A stretch of 64,000 nucleotides of DNA from Orobanche coerulescens (GCA_033398695.1 CM065804.1:34279001-34343000); one strand, 5' to 3'. Positions 33,866-46,535 are shown, counted from the stretch's first letter. Numbers and translations: made by a program. Notes: a model not told the origin generated them from the letters alone.

Positions 33866-36159
33866 TGCGCAGCATTTGTGGATTGTTCTAGACCTTCTGA
33901 GAAACGAGCATTTGTACGCTAAGCTTTCTAGTGTGAATTCTGGCTAAAGGAAGTAATGTTCCTCGGCCGTGTGGTATCAGCTGAAGGAGTCTGAGTAGAT
34001 CCTCATAAAATCGAAGCAGTTGTGGATTGGAAGCCTCCTAAGAGTGTGAAAGAAGTCCGGAGTTTCTTAGGAATTGATGGATATTATCGTCGGTTCGTGG
34101 AAGGGTTTTCCAAAATTACCCGCCCACTTACTCGACTACTGCAGAAAACTCAAAAGTTTGAGTGGAATGAGATGTGCCAGAATAGCTTTCATGAATTGAA
34201 GAAGAGATTGACGACGACACCGATTTTAGCACTCCCACAGGGAACGGGAGGATTCATAGTTTACAGTGATGCTTCGAACCAAGGACTCGGATGTGTATTG
34301 ATGCAGAATGAGAAGGTGATCTCCTATGCGTCACGACAACTGAAACCCTATGAAGTGAATTACCCGACGCATGATTTGGAACTGGCAGCAGTAGTTTTTG
34401 CTTTGAAAATATGGAGACATTACCTATACGAGACTCACCGTTAAATCTTTACGGATCACAAGAGTCTTAAATACATTTTCAGTCAGAAAGAGTTGAACAT
34501 ACGGCAAAGGAGATGGCTGGAATTGATTAAGGACTACGACTTGGAGATTCTTTATCATCCAGGCAAAGCAAATGTAGTGGCCGATGCACTTAGCCGCAAC
34601 CCTGTTTCTATTCAAATGCTGGAGACTCTGACCTCCCAGCCCAGCATTCAACGAGAATTGATTCGCGAAGGAATTGAAGTATGCTTGCAAAGAGTCCAAG
34701 GACAACTGTGTGTGATGGAAATAACTTCATCATTAACCGAAGAAATCAAATCTAAGAAAGTAGATGATCCTCTGATGATTCTGTTACGTGATGAAGTGAT
34801 CAAGGGAAAGGCCCAAGGATTCGTAATTCATGATGATGGAGTCTTGAGATTTCAGAACCGACATTGCGTTCCCGATGTCGCTGTTCTGAAACAAACAATT
34901 ATGAAGGAAGCTCATAGCATGCCCTATTCTATCCACCCAGGCACCAGCAAGATGTATAAGGACCTGAAGTAAAACTTCTGGTGAGGCAACATGAAAAAAG
35001 ATGTAGCGTATTATGTCTCGAAATGTTTGACATGTCAGCAGGTTAAGATCAAGCATCAACGACCTGCCGGAATGCTGAATCCTCTCCCGATTCCTGAATG
35101 GAAATGGGAGGACATATTGATGGACTTTATCACTAATATGCCGAGAACCAAGACAGGAATGAACATGATTTGGGTGATAGTTGACCGTCTAACCAAATCG
35201 GCTCATTTTCTAGGCATTAAGGACACGTGGGGACCCGAGAGGTTGGCACGGGTATTTATTTCAGAGATAATCCAATTGCATGGTACGCCGAAGTCCATTA
35301 TTTCTGACCGAGACGGACGTTTTGTGTCTCATTTTTGGAAAGAAGTTCATAAGGCCTTGGGAAATTGAACTTCAGCACAGCTTATCACCCGCAGACAGAC
35401 GGACAATCCGAGAGGACTATTCAAATAGTGGAAAACATGCGCAGGGCTTGTGCCTTAGATTGGTCGGCTGATTGGGAAGTTCATCTGCCGTTGATTGAAT
35501 TCACTTACAACAATAGTTGGCATGCTTCCATTAAGATGGCACCGTTTGAGGCATTATACGGGAGGAGATATAGATCGCCCCTATGTTGGGACGATTCATC
35601 AGACTTGATCGGGACAGAACCGGAATTGATCGTATAGACACGAGAGAAGATAGCCTTGATTCGTGAAAGGCTGTTGACCGCCCAGAGTCGACAGAAATCT
35701 TATGCAGACGTACGCCGTCGCCCATTGGAATTCAGTACTGGAAATCACGTACTTTTAAAGGTTTCTCCTACTCGGGGAATATTTCGTTTCGGAAGAAAGG
35801 GGAAGTTGAGTCCTATATATATCGAACCGTTCGAGATTCTTGAGAGAGTTGGAGAATTCGCATACAGATTCGCATTACCGCCTTCATTGAGCCATGTTCA
35901 TAACATGTTCCACGTATCCCAACTATGGAAGTATATACTGGATCCTAGTCATGTCATTTATTTCGGCGAAATCGAAGTCGCTCAGGATGGCACGTTTGAA
36001 GAGAGACCGATCAAGATACTCGAGAGTCGAGTTAAGCAGTTGAGTAACAAACCGATCGCTTTGGTTAAGGTTCAGTGGTCACGCCACAGAGTGGAAGAAG
36101 CCACTTGGGAAACGGAAGATAGCATGCGGTCCAGATATCCAGAGTTATTTTCGTCTTGA
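33866..36159 (+). pseudogene. Element B: reverse transcriptase end, RNase H, integrase, chromodomain-like end
   Basis: Continuation of the polyprotein after the CACTA element. A one-base deletion near 33930 and a TGA near 33991 break the reverse transcriptase end. RNase H shows [13 protein letters not shown] and [14 protein letters not shown] (34260-34440), then a stop and [16 protein letters not shown]. Integrase shows the HHCC region ([11 protein letters not shown] ... CLTCQQVK), the first catalytic Asp in WVIVDRLTKSAHF, the second in IISDRDGRF and the YHPQTDGQSERT segment that precedes the Glu. A frame slip lies at about 35366 and a stop at 35635. The C-terminal part ends WSRHRVEEATWETED..., the chromodomain-like end of Tekay elements. 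Confidence 0.9.
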
Positions 36160-36194
36160 GTTTCGGGACGAAACTCCTATTTAGTAGGAGAGTA
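36158..36194 (+). promoter_or_regulatory. Element B: pre-PPT hairpin and polypurine tract
   Basis: AGTTTCGGGACGAAACT can fold into a perfect 7-bp stem with a 3-base loop. A purine-rich stretch (AGTAGGAGAGTA) then abuts the LTR start TGTAATATCC at 36195. The same hairpin precedes the tracts of C, E and H. Confidence 0.75.
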
Positions 36195-38596
36195 TGTAAT
36201 ATCCGGATTTATTATTGAGTACTTCCTCTGTATTTGAACCCTGTATCATTCGAAATTGTAGTATCGATAATCGAAGTATGATATTTCTCGTATTTGTATC
36301 CTTGTACACGAGTATGGCAACATGTAAATTTTCCCATGCAAATACGTGATAACGTACGTTAACTAGGAAGCCTAACGTACGTTATCAGTCTGAGTTAGCG
36401 TACGCTACAAATGTAGCATAGCATGCGTTAACCAGCCAATAATTGAGCTGGGCGGCTGTCACATGCACCAGCTAGACATGGGTCCGGATAAGATTCCTGC
36501 GGATGAACCTGGACACCTTTATAAGTCAACGGGTATTAACGTACGCTACGGATAAGATGTAGAGTATACTAATAATATTGGTTACGTACGTAACATGGTA
36601 AGTGTAGCGTACGTAATGAAGTTCAGATTGAGGACAGCTAACTATCAGTGACGATAGCGTACGCTAAAGATGTCAGTGTAGCGTACGCTAATTAGCTAAC
36701 GTACGTTATATGTGGAGGCTAACGTACGTTGAGGTCAGAAAATTATAAATAAGACATCACCCTATTTCATTTCAGCTCGTTTATTTCACCTAGCCTTCAG
36801 CATACTTCGTGCTCAGAGTTATCCCAGCCTCCTTAAACTCATATAGACCATCTATACTTGATCACTGAGATTGGATGTCACTTTTGATTGATCATTGAAG
36901 TGGAGAAACATCTTGGATTGGCATACAAGCAACCGGAGTTGGATTCTACCTATTGTCTCGGTGTCTTGTTCATCCTAAGGTATGTTAATACTATCTCCAA
37001 CCTTAGATTCGTGTTCTTAAGGATATTATGATCATGCTATCAAGATATTAGATTCCATTGATGAATCATTCAACCAAACATCATGTTTAGGAAGTTTAAA
37101 TGATTATGCTTTAAAGTACCCCGGATTAGAACATCATAATTTGAATCTTGTGACGAGGAACAAGTAAAGGAAGTTACTGAAATTGGTAATCCAAATTTGA
37201 AATGTGTCTTCGTAGTAATCACGGACTTGGTATTAGCATCATGGTTATTAGACGAACCTAAGAAGTTGATCATGGAAGGATTGTTGTATCTTGTAAAGGT
37301 GGATTGTTATAAAATCTTCAAGATGATAATTTGAATGGTATAAGGATTTGATACCAACCATAGGCCTTCCAAATTATGTATGAGAAATTGTAATCATGAT
37401 TTGACTATGATCACCATGATGAGATACGTATCCTTGAATTCGAAGATGTTGTATCCGTAAGATTATTCATAATATGTATAGAGATTATATATGTTAATCA
37501 CTGAGGATTTCGTTAGCTTCATCACATCGAGACAGTCGTCTGCCCAGTGAGAAACTGTCATACATGTTTAGCGTACGCTAAACTATGTAGTTAACGTACG
37601 CTATCGGGCTTAGTTAATGTACGCTACGTTTGGTACGTAACGTACGTTACATTATCAGACGAGTCAGTCGACTAATCAGTGGGGGACTGTCGATGCATGG
37701 TTAGCGTACGCTATACTTCTTAGTTTACGTGCGCTAACGAGTAGACTTAACGTACGCTACCAAGGGTACGTAACGTACATTAAGGAGGTCAGTCATGTTA
37801 TGTTTTATGAACTTTCGACCATAATTTGGATTGTTAGATGTTCGTACGATTTGAGATGAATTCTATATTATTTCTGTTGTTAAAGTTCGAGCTTAGCAAC
37901 GTGATTGATCGAAGGGGGCGTTCTTCGAGAGTTTTGATATTCGTGGGAGTTTTATTCTTATCATCAAATCGAGACAAGTACTTTAATTAGAATTGTTCGT
38001 ATTGTGTCGGTTATGTTATGATTGTACTGTGTACATGTGTTCTGATTAATTATTCATCATGCGTTGCTCCGATGGGAATCATCATGTGAAATCTATAGCT
38101 GTGTGCGCTGGACCGTTGGACAGGTAGTTCCACCATGCTTTGGTCCGACGAGATCTTCATGGGAATCTATAGCTGTGTGCGCTGGATCGTTGGAATACCA
38201 TGAGTATGTTGAGACTGTTATGATGTGATATGTGTTGATATTATTTCTCGTTGGAGAAACTTGTCATGATTATTGTTGATTAAATCATTGTTGTATGATT
38301 ATCTTACTTGTACTAGCATCGTTGTGCTAACCCCTTCGGGGGTGAACATTTATTTGTGTTCAGGATCCAGGAGATTAGGGAAACAACCATTTGTGATGAT
38401 TTGGATTTGGTGATGTATTAATACTCTTCCTTTGGATATTTGTATTCTCAGTATTGTCCAGAACTGTTTGTATTTTATTTCGGTTGCTTTCATACGTTGG
38501 TGTCTGTTATTGTTTTTTTATGTCTTCAGTCTTGTAAATTCTTATGTAAAGGATTTACGGCGCTGTAATATTCCTGAATATATCGGGAGTGTTATA
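36195..38596 (+). repeat. Element B: 3' LTR (2.4 kb)
   Basis: Starts TGTAATATCC; ends GGGAGTGTTATA (terminal CA changed). Two blocks of AACGTACGTT/AGCGTACGCT-type palindromes lie at 36340-36735 and 37560-37790. A TATA box (TATAAATA) is at 36744. The donor-like AAG|GTATGTT starts at 36980; branch point CTAAC at 38327-38331; CCCC-TTCG-GGGG hairpin; acceptor TTCAG|G ends at 38363, giving a predicted 1384-bp intron. A two-copy repeat (ATCTATAGCTGTGTGCGCTGGA) lies at about 38090-38200. The element start of the same LTR type is at 11471. Confidence 0.88.
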
Positions 38597-38601
38597 TATA
38601 T

Positions 38602-38704
38602 ATAGTCCTCCCTATTATTATCCTATACCCTACTGTATAATAGTAGAGGTATAGGATATCTATAAAAATGTAGTATTTACTAAACAAGGTTTTCTTGTTG
38701 AAAC
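38602..38704 (-). other. Probable plastid ycf1-rps15 spacer, ycf1 side
   Basis: AT-rich stretch just downstream of the ycf1 end on the minus strand. Its start abuts the 3' LTR of B. Identified by position only. Confidence 0.5.
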
Positions 38705-40388
38705 TTTTCAATCGTGGACATAAATGTAACTCTTAACATACTGAAACGACTGGGCCATTGTTTATATCAAACCAATAACGATTCATACAAGCTAAATCTT
38801 CTAATCGATAATAAGGCTAAAGAAAAAGTTTTAATTTCAGTAATTGATTTTTCTCATCATCAATCTGAGATGAAAAGCCTTTACTGTCATATGAAATTTT
38901 GATATTATTTTTTATGTTCTTTTTGTTTCAAAATATTAGATTTCTATCTATATCATTTATATTTTTTCAATTGAAATAACTTAAAATTCTCAATTTTCTA
39001 CGATGTCTAAACGATAAAATATTTTCAGGAATAAGCAAATTAAAACTTTCTTTATCTCCATTTTTGACTGTTATTTGCTTTTGCTATTTTTGATTCATTT
39101 GGTATTTACTCTTATAAATCAATGAAATACCAATGGTTTGATACATAATAAATTGTCCGTCTTTTTGTATAGGTAAAAGAATGGCTTCGAAACTAAGTAA
39201 TCCTCTTTCAACAAAGTTATTAGTCGTTAAATCTTCCGGCATCATTAGTAACTTCAAATTAATTCCTTTCTTGGTAATTAAGGCTGGAAAGCTTTTCGCT
39301 AGATTTATGGATCTATTCATGAAACAATATGCCTCGAGATTTTCGTAAAGTTTTTGCTTAAAAGTATTATTTATTTTTATTTGAAAAAGCGTATCATGTT
39401 TAGAGAACATATACGCATAATTATTTGGATTTCTCTTTTTCCTCTCTTTCATGTTTTACCTTACGGAATTTCCTTGGATTTTTGATTCTTTTTCTTTTTT
39501 TATTTTGATCCTTTTTTTGCAATGTTATAAATAAATTTCTTTTTTCCTTTTCATCGATCTGTTTAGTTTCACTAATATTTTTGTTATTTTTATTAAAATT
39601 TAAAAGAAGTAATTTACTTGGTATAAACCAAGGTTCTATTTTATATGCATTATAAAGCAATACCAATTCTGTGAATAAACAAGATTCAAGATTTGATATG
39701 GAATCCTTTAGCATTGTTTTATTCATTCTCATACAATCAAAATATTTCCTATCGCTTATTTTTTTATATAAAAAGTAGTGGCCATTTCTATATTATTTAG
39801 ATACTTCTTAAGGAGGATATTTATCGGCATATAAAAAGGAGACTCTTTGGGCGTGTACAAAATATCTTGATTCTTATTGCCTTGAAACGGAGCTCTATAA
39901 AAAACGTATTTCGTTTTATTTTCATAATTATGAAATTTATATGATAAAAGATCATATCTATAATTTTTTTTAAATTATCTTTTTGATTAGATAATGAATA
40001 TCCTTCTTCGTTATTCTGTTAGTTGGTTTTTTTTCATATAAATGTCGTGTATTTAGATAAACTGTATGTCGCCATTTTTCTGATATTAATATATACCATT
40101 TTATCTGAGATAAATTGAATTGATAATGCCCTTTTAACCAATTTTTCCATTGATTTTTTTTATAATTTGGAAGTTTATTATCCCAAATTTTGAAAAAACC
40201 ATCCTCTCTTTTCAAAAAGGTCTTTTATTTTAGTTTTAAGAAAAATGGGGAGCTCTTGATAATTAAGAATAGATCTTAATTTATATGAATCACTAACTTG
40301 AATTTGTGATAATTTGTAAAACACATATGCTTGTGATATGTATGCGAAGTTATGAAAATTGTTTGAACTGTTTTTACTATTAATATTC
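38705..40388 (-). pseudogene. ycf1: Plastid ycf1 (TIC214) 3' part, nuclear copy
   Basis: The minus strand encodes the C-terminal third of plastid Ycf1/TIC214, a subunit of the inner-envelope protein import complex. Recognisable parts, in order, are YKLSQIQ-like text near 40330, [19 protein letters not shown] (about 40160-40100), PWFIPSKLLLLNFN (about 39640-39595), MPEDLTTNNFVERGLLSFEA (about 39245-39185), [35 protein letters not shown] (about 39025-38975) and the end RYWFDINN followed by a degenerate tail. Stops and frameshifts interrupt it. The 5' side ends abruptly at about 40388 against LTR sequence. It is a nuclear plastid insertion, not a working gene. Confidence 0.9.
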
Positions 40389-40575
40389 TAGCACCACATG
40401 CCGGGCGCTTACGGCCGTAACAGGCCATGGCCTTACGGCCGTAACCGGCCATCCCGACCCAACTGTCCAGAACTTCCGGCAGCGTTACGTACGTTACCAG
40501 CCAGGCCTTACGTACGTAACAAGCCTTACGGCCGTAACTGCCGGACCCTTGCTGCCGTAACCGGCCAGGTGTGCC
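40389..40575 (-). repeat. Element H: 3' LTR, fragment left of element C
   Basis: GC-rich DNA with repeated TTACGGCCGTAA and TTACGTACGTAA palindromes, resembling the palindrome-rich upstream part of LTR I (57800-57960). It continues at 49772 across element C. The part of the LTR expected further left is missing, replaced by ycf1 sequence. Confidence 0.65.
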
Positions 40576-42749
40576 TGTAACACCCCAATTCACAAATGGG
40601 ACATTACACGCCGTAGAACCCTCGTGAGGTCTACCAGGGACATTACACGCCGTAGAACCCTCGTGAGGTCTACCAGGCTAACACAAGACACATAACCACA
40701 ATGAAATCCCAAAAGATGCACTCGAAAAGTAAATAGGGCCACGGCCTCGCCCAAAATATTTCAACGGAGTACATGAAACATAATGTAAATATCAATTCAT
40801 TGCCCACGCAGGGGACTTAAATCAAGTTTAGAAGTAAACAGTCTAACTCTATTACTCGACAAATGCAATGACAAATCATAAAAATACAGACTCGAGCCAC
40901 ATCATCAAGCCAGCCCATCCTTTGCGTGCATGTCCCGTGCCTGCTCCTCAGCTCTCCCGGTACCTGAAATGCATAAGACGCACTTCCTCCATTTAAGGGG
41001 TTAGCATTCGAATAGCTAGTGCAAGTACACAATTACACAACATTATATACAATATACGGTTTTACACAATCATCTCAATCAGAAATCATTTGCCATAAAT
41101 ATTCCGGAATACTACATTAGCATTAAACTCAGTTTCGATCATTCCGATATCACAAAATAACAACTGGTATCCCGTGGCCGTACCCCTTAGTATCGACCCC
41201 CAGACATCCCGTCGAACGCTCCGGGTGGGATACCACTTCCGCGGCCGTACCCCTTAGTATCGACCCCCAGACATCCCGTCAGACACTCCGGGTGGAAGTT
41301 CAATCACACACGCACCCAAGTTCACTTCCGCGGCCGTACCCCTTAGTATCGACCCCCAAACATCCCGTCGGACACTCCAGGTGGAAGGAACGCAACTCAC
41401 GCACCCGAAAATCACAATTCATCATTCATTTCGAAAATCACAACATACATAATGAAATGTAATACATGTACTTGTCTTGAATAAGACGAAACGAAGGAAA
41501 CGACGAAGGAATAGGTTTCGGTCCGAACAATCCTCCCAAATCCGTTCCTAACACAATAACGGTATACAACAAGTCTCAATAATGCGGAAAGGTAAGAATT
41601 CATCCTAATTCTACCCGTTGGAACAATTTGTCGGTCATACAAGGTCAAAACCGAATCCAAACTATCAACGGGGGAAAAACATCGAGTTTAATCCGCAAAA
41701 CCACAAGAGAAACAAGGGATAGTGATTACGCTATCGAAATCTAACAATCATAAGGGGCAAATCGGACTAGAAGGGTGAAACCTAAAAACACCCCCCAAAT
41801 CCCCAAATGTTAGGGTTCTAAGGAAATATACCTCGATTCGGACGGATGGAGGATGATTATGATGATGATAAACCTTGCTTGAAGCACAACCATCGATCTC
41901 CAAAGGAACTCTAAGGATTGCCCTGGGCAAATCGCTCCAAATCGCTCAAGGAACTCACGTCTCGCACAAAGGGATGAGAAGGAACGAAATAACGCGACTG
42001 AGGATAAGTCAGGAATTAAAAGGCCTGACAGCGCGCTACGTACGTTAACGCGAGTTGTTAACGTACGTTATGAAGTTTACGTACGTAACCTCTCACAGGT
42101 TAACGTACGTAACGAACAATCTGTACTCAACTGCGGAAACCATAACGTATGTTACCAATGGGGTATTGCGTACGTTATGATGCCTCTATAACGTACGTAA
42201 GGGAGCATGCATAACATACGTTATGCATGCAGCAGTTCAGCGCTGCTAAACACTTAGCTCTGCACAGTCGATACAACGACGAAACACAACGCAAGGATAG
42301 ATTCAAAAGTGTAAACATGAGGTATCCATAACAACGAAGCTGAGTTTTGAAAGAAAATACACTAGCAACTTCCGGGGAATCCAAAATACGACAAGGAGGA
42401 TAAAAGCACCCTAAACTTTTAGGAAATTACAAAACGGCCCAAATGTCTGAAAATCACGATATAACGTCGGATTAACAATCTGAAACTCACAACATGCTCC
42501 ACTCAACCATACGAACTCATGGAAATAGGTAAATGACGAAATCGAACGAGTTTAACGAGAATCGAATACACATGCGATAAAATATAACTCAAGATGAAAT
42601 TACGTAAAAACATCATCGAGACTCGTCCAAATGGAGAAACTCCAAGAACAAAATAAATTCAGAATTCCAAAACAGTGTTAAGCGAGTTGTCCGAAACAAA
42701 CATACACCAAAAATAGAAATTACCAAAAACAGAAAACATGGATATTACA
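40576..42749 (-). repeat. Element C: 3' LTR (2.17 kb)
   Basis: Plus-strand edges are TGTAACACCCC and TGGATATTACA. It contains a private tandem duplication of 39 bp (40599-40637 and 40638-40676) absent from the other LTR, a three-copy minisatellite (about 41173-41385) and a TTACGTACGTAA/AACGTACGTT array (42032-42230). The predicted intron on the minus strand runs from donor GAG|GTATATT (41831) through branch point CTAAC (41000-41004) to acceptor TTTCAG|GT (40964), 868 bp. No canonical TATA box is visible; an AT-rich TTTTAATT lies near 42013-42020. Confidence 0.9.
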
Positions 42750-42784
42750 TTCTCTCCCCCTAAAAATAAGTTTCGTCCCGAAAC

Positions 42785-44173
42785 TTACAATGCGAATAAC
42801 TCGGGGTATCTCGACCTCATACTCTCTTCCGTCTCCCACGTGGCTTCCTCGGATCCATGCCTCGACCATCGCACTTTGACCAAAGGAATGGTTTTGTGCC
42901 TGAGTTGCTTCACCCGACGCTCTAAGATCTGAATCGGCCTCTCCTCGAAGGTAATGTCGGGCCCCAACTCGATCTCTCCAAAATCGATAATATGGCTAGG
43001 GTCCGTTATGTACTTCCTAAGCTGGGAAACATGAAATACGTTATGCACGTGGCTCAGGGACGGCGGCAAGCCTAACCGATACGTAAGCTCTCCAACTCTT
43101 TCTAAAATCTCAAATGGCCCAATAAATCTCGGACTAAGTTTACCCTTCCGACAGAAACCGTAAACTCCCCGCGTCGGCGACACCTTAATCAAGACATGAT
43201 CTCCCACCTCAAACTCCAACGGCCGGAGACGCGTATCGGCGTAATACTTCTGCCTACTCTGGGCCGTCAACAACCTATCGCGAATCAGAGCAATCTTCTC
43301 TATCGTCTCAACTACCATATCGGGCTCGGTACCAAACAGCTCGGACGCATCGTCCCAACACAACGGCGATCTGCACCTCCTCCCATATAATGCCTCAAAT
43401 GGTGCCATTTTAATCGAGGCGTGCCAACTATTGTTGTACGTGAACTCGATCAACGGCAAGTGCGACTCCTAATCATCCTTCCAATCTAAGGCACAGGCTC
43501 TCAACATATCCTCCAATGTCTGGATCGTCCGCTCTGACTGTCCGTCAGTCTGAGGGTGGTAGGATGTACTGAGTCTCAACTCGGTCCCTAAGGCCCTATG
43601 AACGGCCTGCCAAAAATGTGATATAAACCGGCCATCACGATCCGAAACAATACTCTTAGGAGTCCCATGCAATCTCACGATCTCTGCAATAAACACTCGT
43701 GCCAGTCTCTCTGGCCCCCAAGTGTCCTTAATACCCAGGAAATGAGCTGATTTGGTCAGTCGATTGACAATAACCCAAATCATGTTCATTCCAGTCCGAG
43801 TCCTAGGCATACTGGTAATGAAATCCATAGAAATATCCTCCCATTTCCACTCCGGGATAGGAAGTGGTCGCAAAAGCCCCGCGAGCCGCTGATGCTCGAT
43901 CTTAACCTGCTGACAGGTTAAACATCTCGACACAAAATCTCTAACGTCTGTCTTCAAATTACTCCACCAGTAGTTACTCCTCATATCCTTGTACATTTTA
44001 CTCGTACCAGGATGTATGGAGTACGGTGTGGTATGAGCTTCACTCAAGATCTTCTGTCTCAGCTCAATAACATTCGGTACACATAGTCTGCCGCGAAATC
44101 TCAAAACTCCGTCATCCTGAACCACAAATCCAGGGGCTTTCCCCTTCCTCACATCCTTCCTCAGCTGGACCAA
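42785..44173 (-). pseudogene. Element C: integrase and chromodomain-like C-terminus
   Basis: The upstream open stretch (44173-43469) has the HHCC region ([14 protein letters not shown] ... CLTCQQVKIEHQ), the catalytic core with SIVSDRDGRF and YHPQTDGQSERTIQ, and stops at 43469 (TAG). The following stretch (43459-42785) carries IEFTYNNSWHASIKMAPFEA, the SPTRGVYGF module and the end WSRHGSEEATWETEE. The first catalytic aspartate, in the context WVIVDRLTKS of element B, reads WVIVNRLTKS here, so the active site is broken even apart from the stop. Confidence 0.9.
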
Positions 44174-44257
44174 AAACGGATCATCATACTATTTCACCTT
44201 GATATCGTCACTCAAGGACGAAGTGATCTCCAACGCACATAACTGACCCTGAACTCT

Positions 44258-46487
44258 CTAAACCCAAACCTCGATATTCTGACAAATAAAATCCCGCCGG
44301 ATCCTACTCTGTGGCGTAAGTACCTCTAACATCTGTAACGTCACCGGCTTTCGGCTCAACGCATCAGCCACTACGTTAGCCTTACCCGGATGATAAAGTA
44401 TCTTGAGGTCGTAATCTTTAATTAGCTCCAACCACCTACGCTGTCTCATATTCAACTCTTTCTGACTGAAGATATACTTCAAACTCTTGTGATCCGTAAA
44501 TATCTTACACGACGACCCATAGAGATAATTCCTCGAGATCTTTAAGGCGAAAACGACCGCAGCTAACTCCAAATCGTGCGTGGGGTAATTCGACTCATAC
44601 GGTTTCAACTGGCGGGACGCATAAGCAATAACCCTATCTCTCTGCATCAAAACGCATCTGAGCCCGAGGCCCGAAACATCACTATATACCACGAAATCTT
44701 CGTTCCCCTGAGGCAACGCTAACATGGGTGCGGTAGTTAGTCGTCTCTTCAGCTCGTCAAAACTACTATGTCTGTCTGCGGTCCACTCGAACTTCTGAGT
44801 TTTCTGGAGTAACTGAGTTAGCAGTCTAGCGATCTTAGAGAATCCCTCAACGAATCTACGATAATAGCGTGCAATCCCCAGAAAACTCCTCACTTCCTTT
44901 ACGTTCTTGGGCGGTTCCCAAGCCATCACCGCCTCTATCTTCTGTGGATCTACCCGAACTCCCTCCGCTGAGACCACGTGTCAGAGGAACATCACTTCTT
45001 TGAGCCAAAACTCACACTTAGAGAACTTCGCGTACAACTGCTCAGCTCTCAAAATATCTAATACATTCCTGAGATGTAAGGCGTGCTCCTCCCGACTCCG
45101 TGAATAGATAAGAATGTCGTCGATAAAGACGACTACGAATTTGTCCAGATACTCAATAAAAACTTTGTTCATCAACTGCATGAACACTGCTGGGCATTAG
45201 TTGGCGAAAGGCATAACCACAAACTCGTAATGGCCATATCTCGTCAGAAGGCGGCTTTCGGTATATCGGTGTCCCGAATCCTCAAGTAGTAGCCCGATCG
45301 CAAATCAATCTTGAAAAAGACTCGCCCCTCAGCCGATCAAACAAGTCGTCAATCCGTGGCAAAGGGTATTTATTTTTGATGGTTAACTTGTTTAATTCTC
45401 GATAGTCGATGCATAAACGAAGTGATCCATCCTTCTTCTTAACAAAAAGTACAGGCGCACCCCAAGGCGATGCGCTCGGTCGAATATACCCTTTATCTAA
45501 CAACTCTCCCAACTGATTCTTCAATTCTAACATCTCCGACGGTGCCATGCGGTATGGCGCTCGAGAAATAGGGACAACATTCGGCTCTAGATCAATAGGA
45601 AACTCCACATCTCGCTGTGGTGGTAATCCCGGTAAGTCATCCGGAAATACGTCGGGGTATTCACTAACAACTGGAATTGACGACAAATCTACTCCACCAT
45701 CTTCCGCCTTCAGAGCATAACACCAGTAGCCGAAACAACCCTGGTTCAGAAGTTTCATCGCCTTTAAGGCGCTAATCACACTCCCCGATCTACCCGGCTT
45801 ACAACCGACGAGAGTATGCTCGGTGCCGTCCTCGGCCACTATCGAGATGGTACGAGTCCGATAGTTCATGATAGCACTGTGACGATCCAACCAATCGTCC
45901 CCGAGGATCAAATCCTCACCCTTAAGGTCTATAACGATGAGATTAGAGGGCCAATCTCGGCTCCCGATCCTCACTGGGCAATCCCTAACTTCCCGATCCC
46001 CAACCATACGATCCTCACTGGGCGTACTCACTACAAACGGCTCACACTCAAACAAGCAGTCAAAACCAATACGACTCACACAATCCGATGCAATAAAGGA
46101 ATGGGTAGCACCCGAATCAAAAAGCACTGAAACTGGATGAGTAAGGATCTGAGTGGTACCTGATGCCACCGGAACGTCTGCCTCCTCTGTGCGCCTCATC
46201 TGATATAATCGGGGGTGGACGGAACCCGAACTCGATGCTGCACGGCGATCCGGCTGACCCCGACTCCTACCACGACCCGAACTCTGCGGAACATGAGTAG
46301 CTGGAGCGCTGTGATCCCTCTGATCGGAAGTGGTAGTCGGAACTCTAGCGGCCCTGGTGGCCCTCTCACAATGAGCCGCCCGATGCCCGGTCTGCCCACA
46401 AGTAAAGCAAGTAACTGGAGGAGAAGGGCAATCCTTCATCAAATGCTCATATTGGTTGCAGTTAAAACAAACCACCTTACGAAGCAA
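44258..46487 (-). pseudogene. Element C: zinc knuckles, protease, reverse transcriptase, RNase H
   Basis: The stretch at 46487-45282 begins [14 protein letters not shown] and [14 protein letters not shown] (two CCHC knuckles), then the protease motif [11 protein letters not shown], then reverse transcriptase with [14 protein letters not shown] frameshift near 45300 precedes the catalytic segment at 45187-44981 ([12 protein letters not shown]), followed by a stop near 44980. RNase H is open at 44977-44258 ([48 protein letters not shown]). Gene order and motifs equal element B. Confidence 0.92.
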
Positions 46488-46535
46488 CTGGGTGAATGAT
46501 TATCCCGAGATCCCCGGCTGATGAAAGCGGTCTCT

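Larger units (their letters stand above)
26668..38596 (+). mobile_element. Element B: Tekay/Del-type chromovirus, interrupted by a CACTA element
   Basis: Order on the plus strand: truncated 5' LTR (26668-27073), primer-binding site (27079-27090), gag-protease-reverse transcriptase in one frame, CACTA insertion (29685-33865), remaining reverse transcriptase, RNase H, integrase with a C-terminal chromodomain-like end, polypurine tract, and 3' LTR (36195-38596). The long LTRs, CCHC knuckles and WSRHRVEEATWE-type C-terminus fit the Tekay clade. Several stops and frameshifts make it inactive. No duplication is found at the left edge because the 5' LTR has lost about 2 kb there. Confidence 0.9.
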
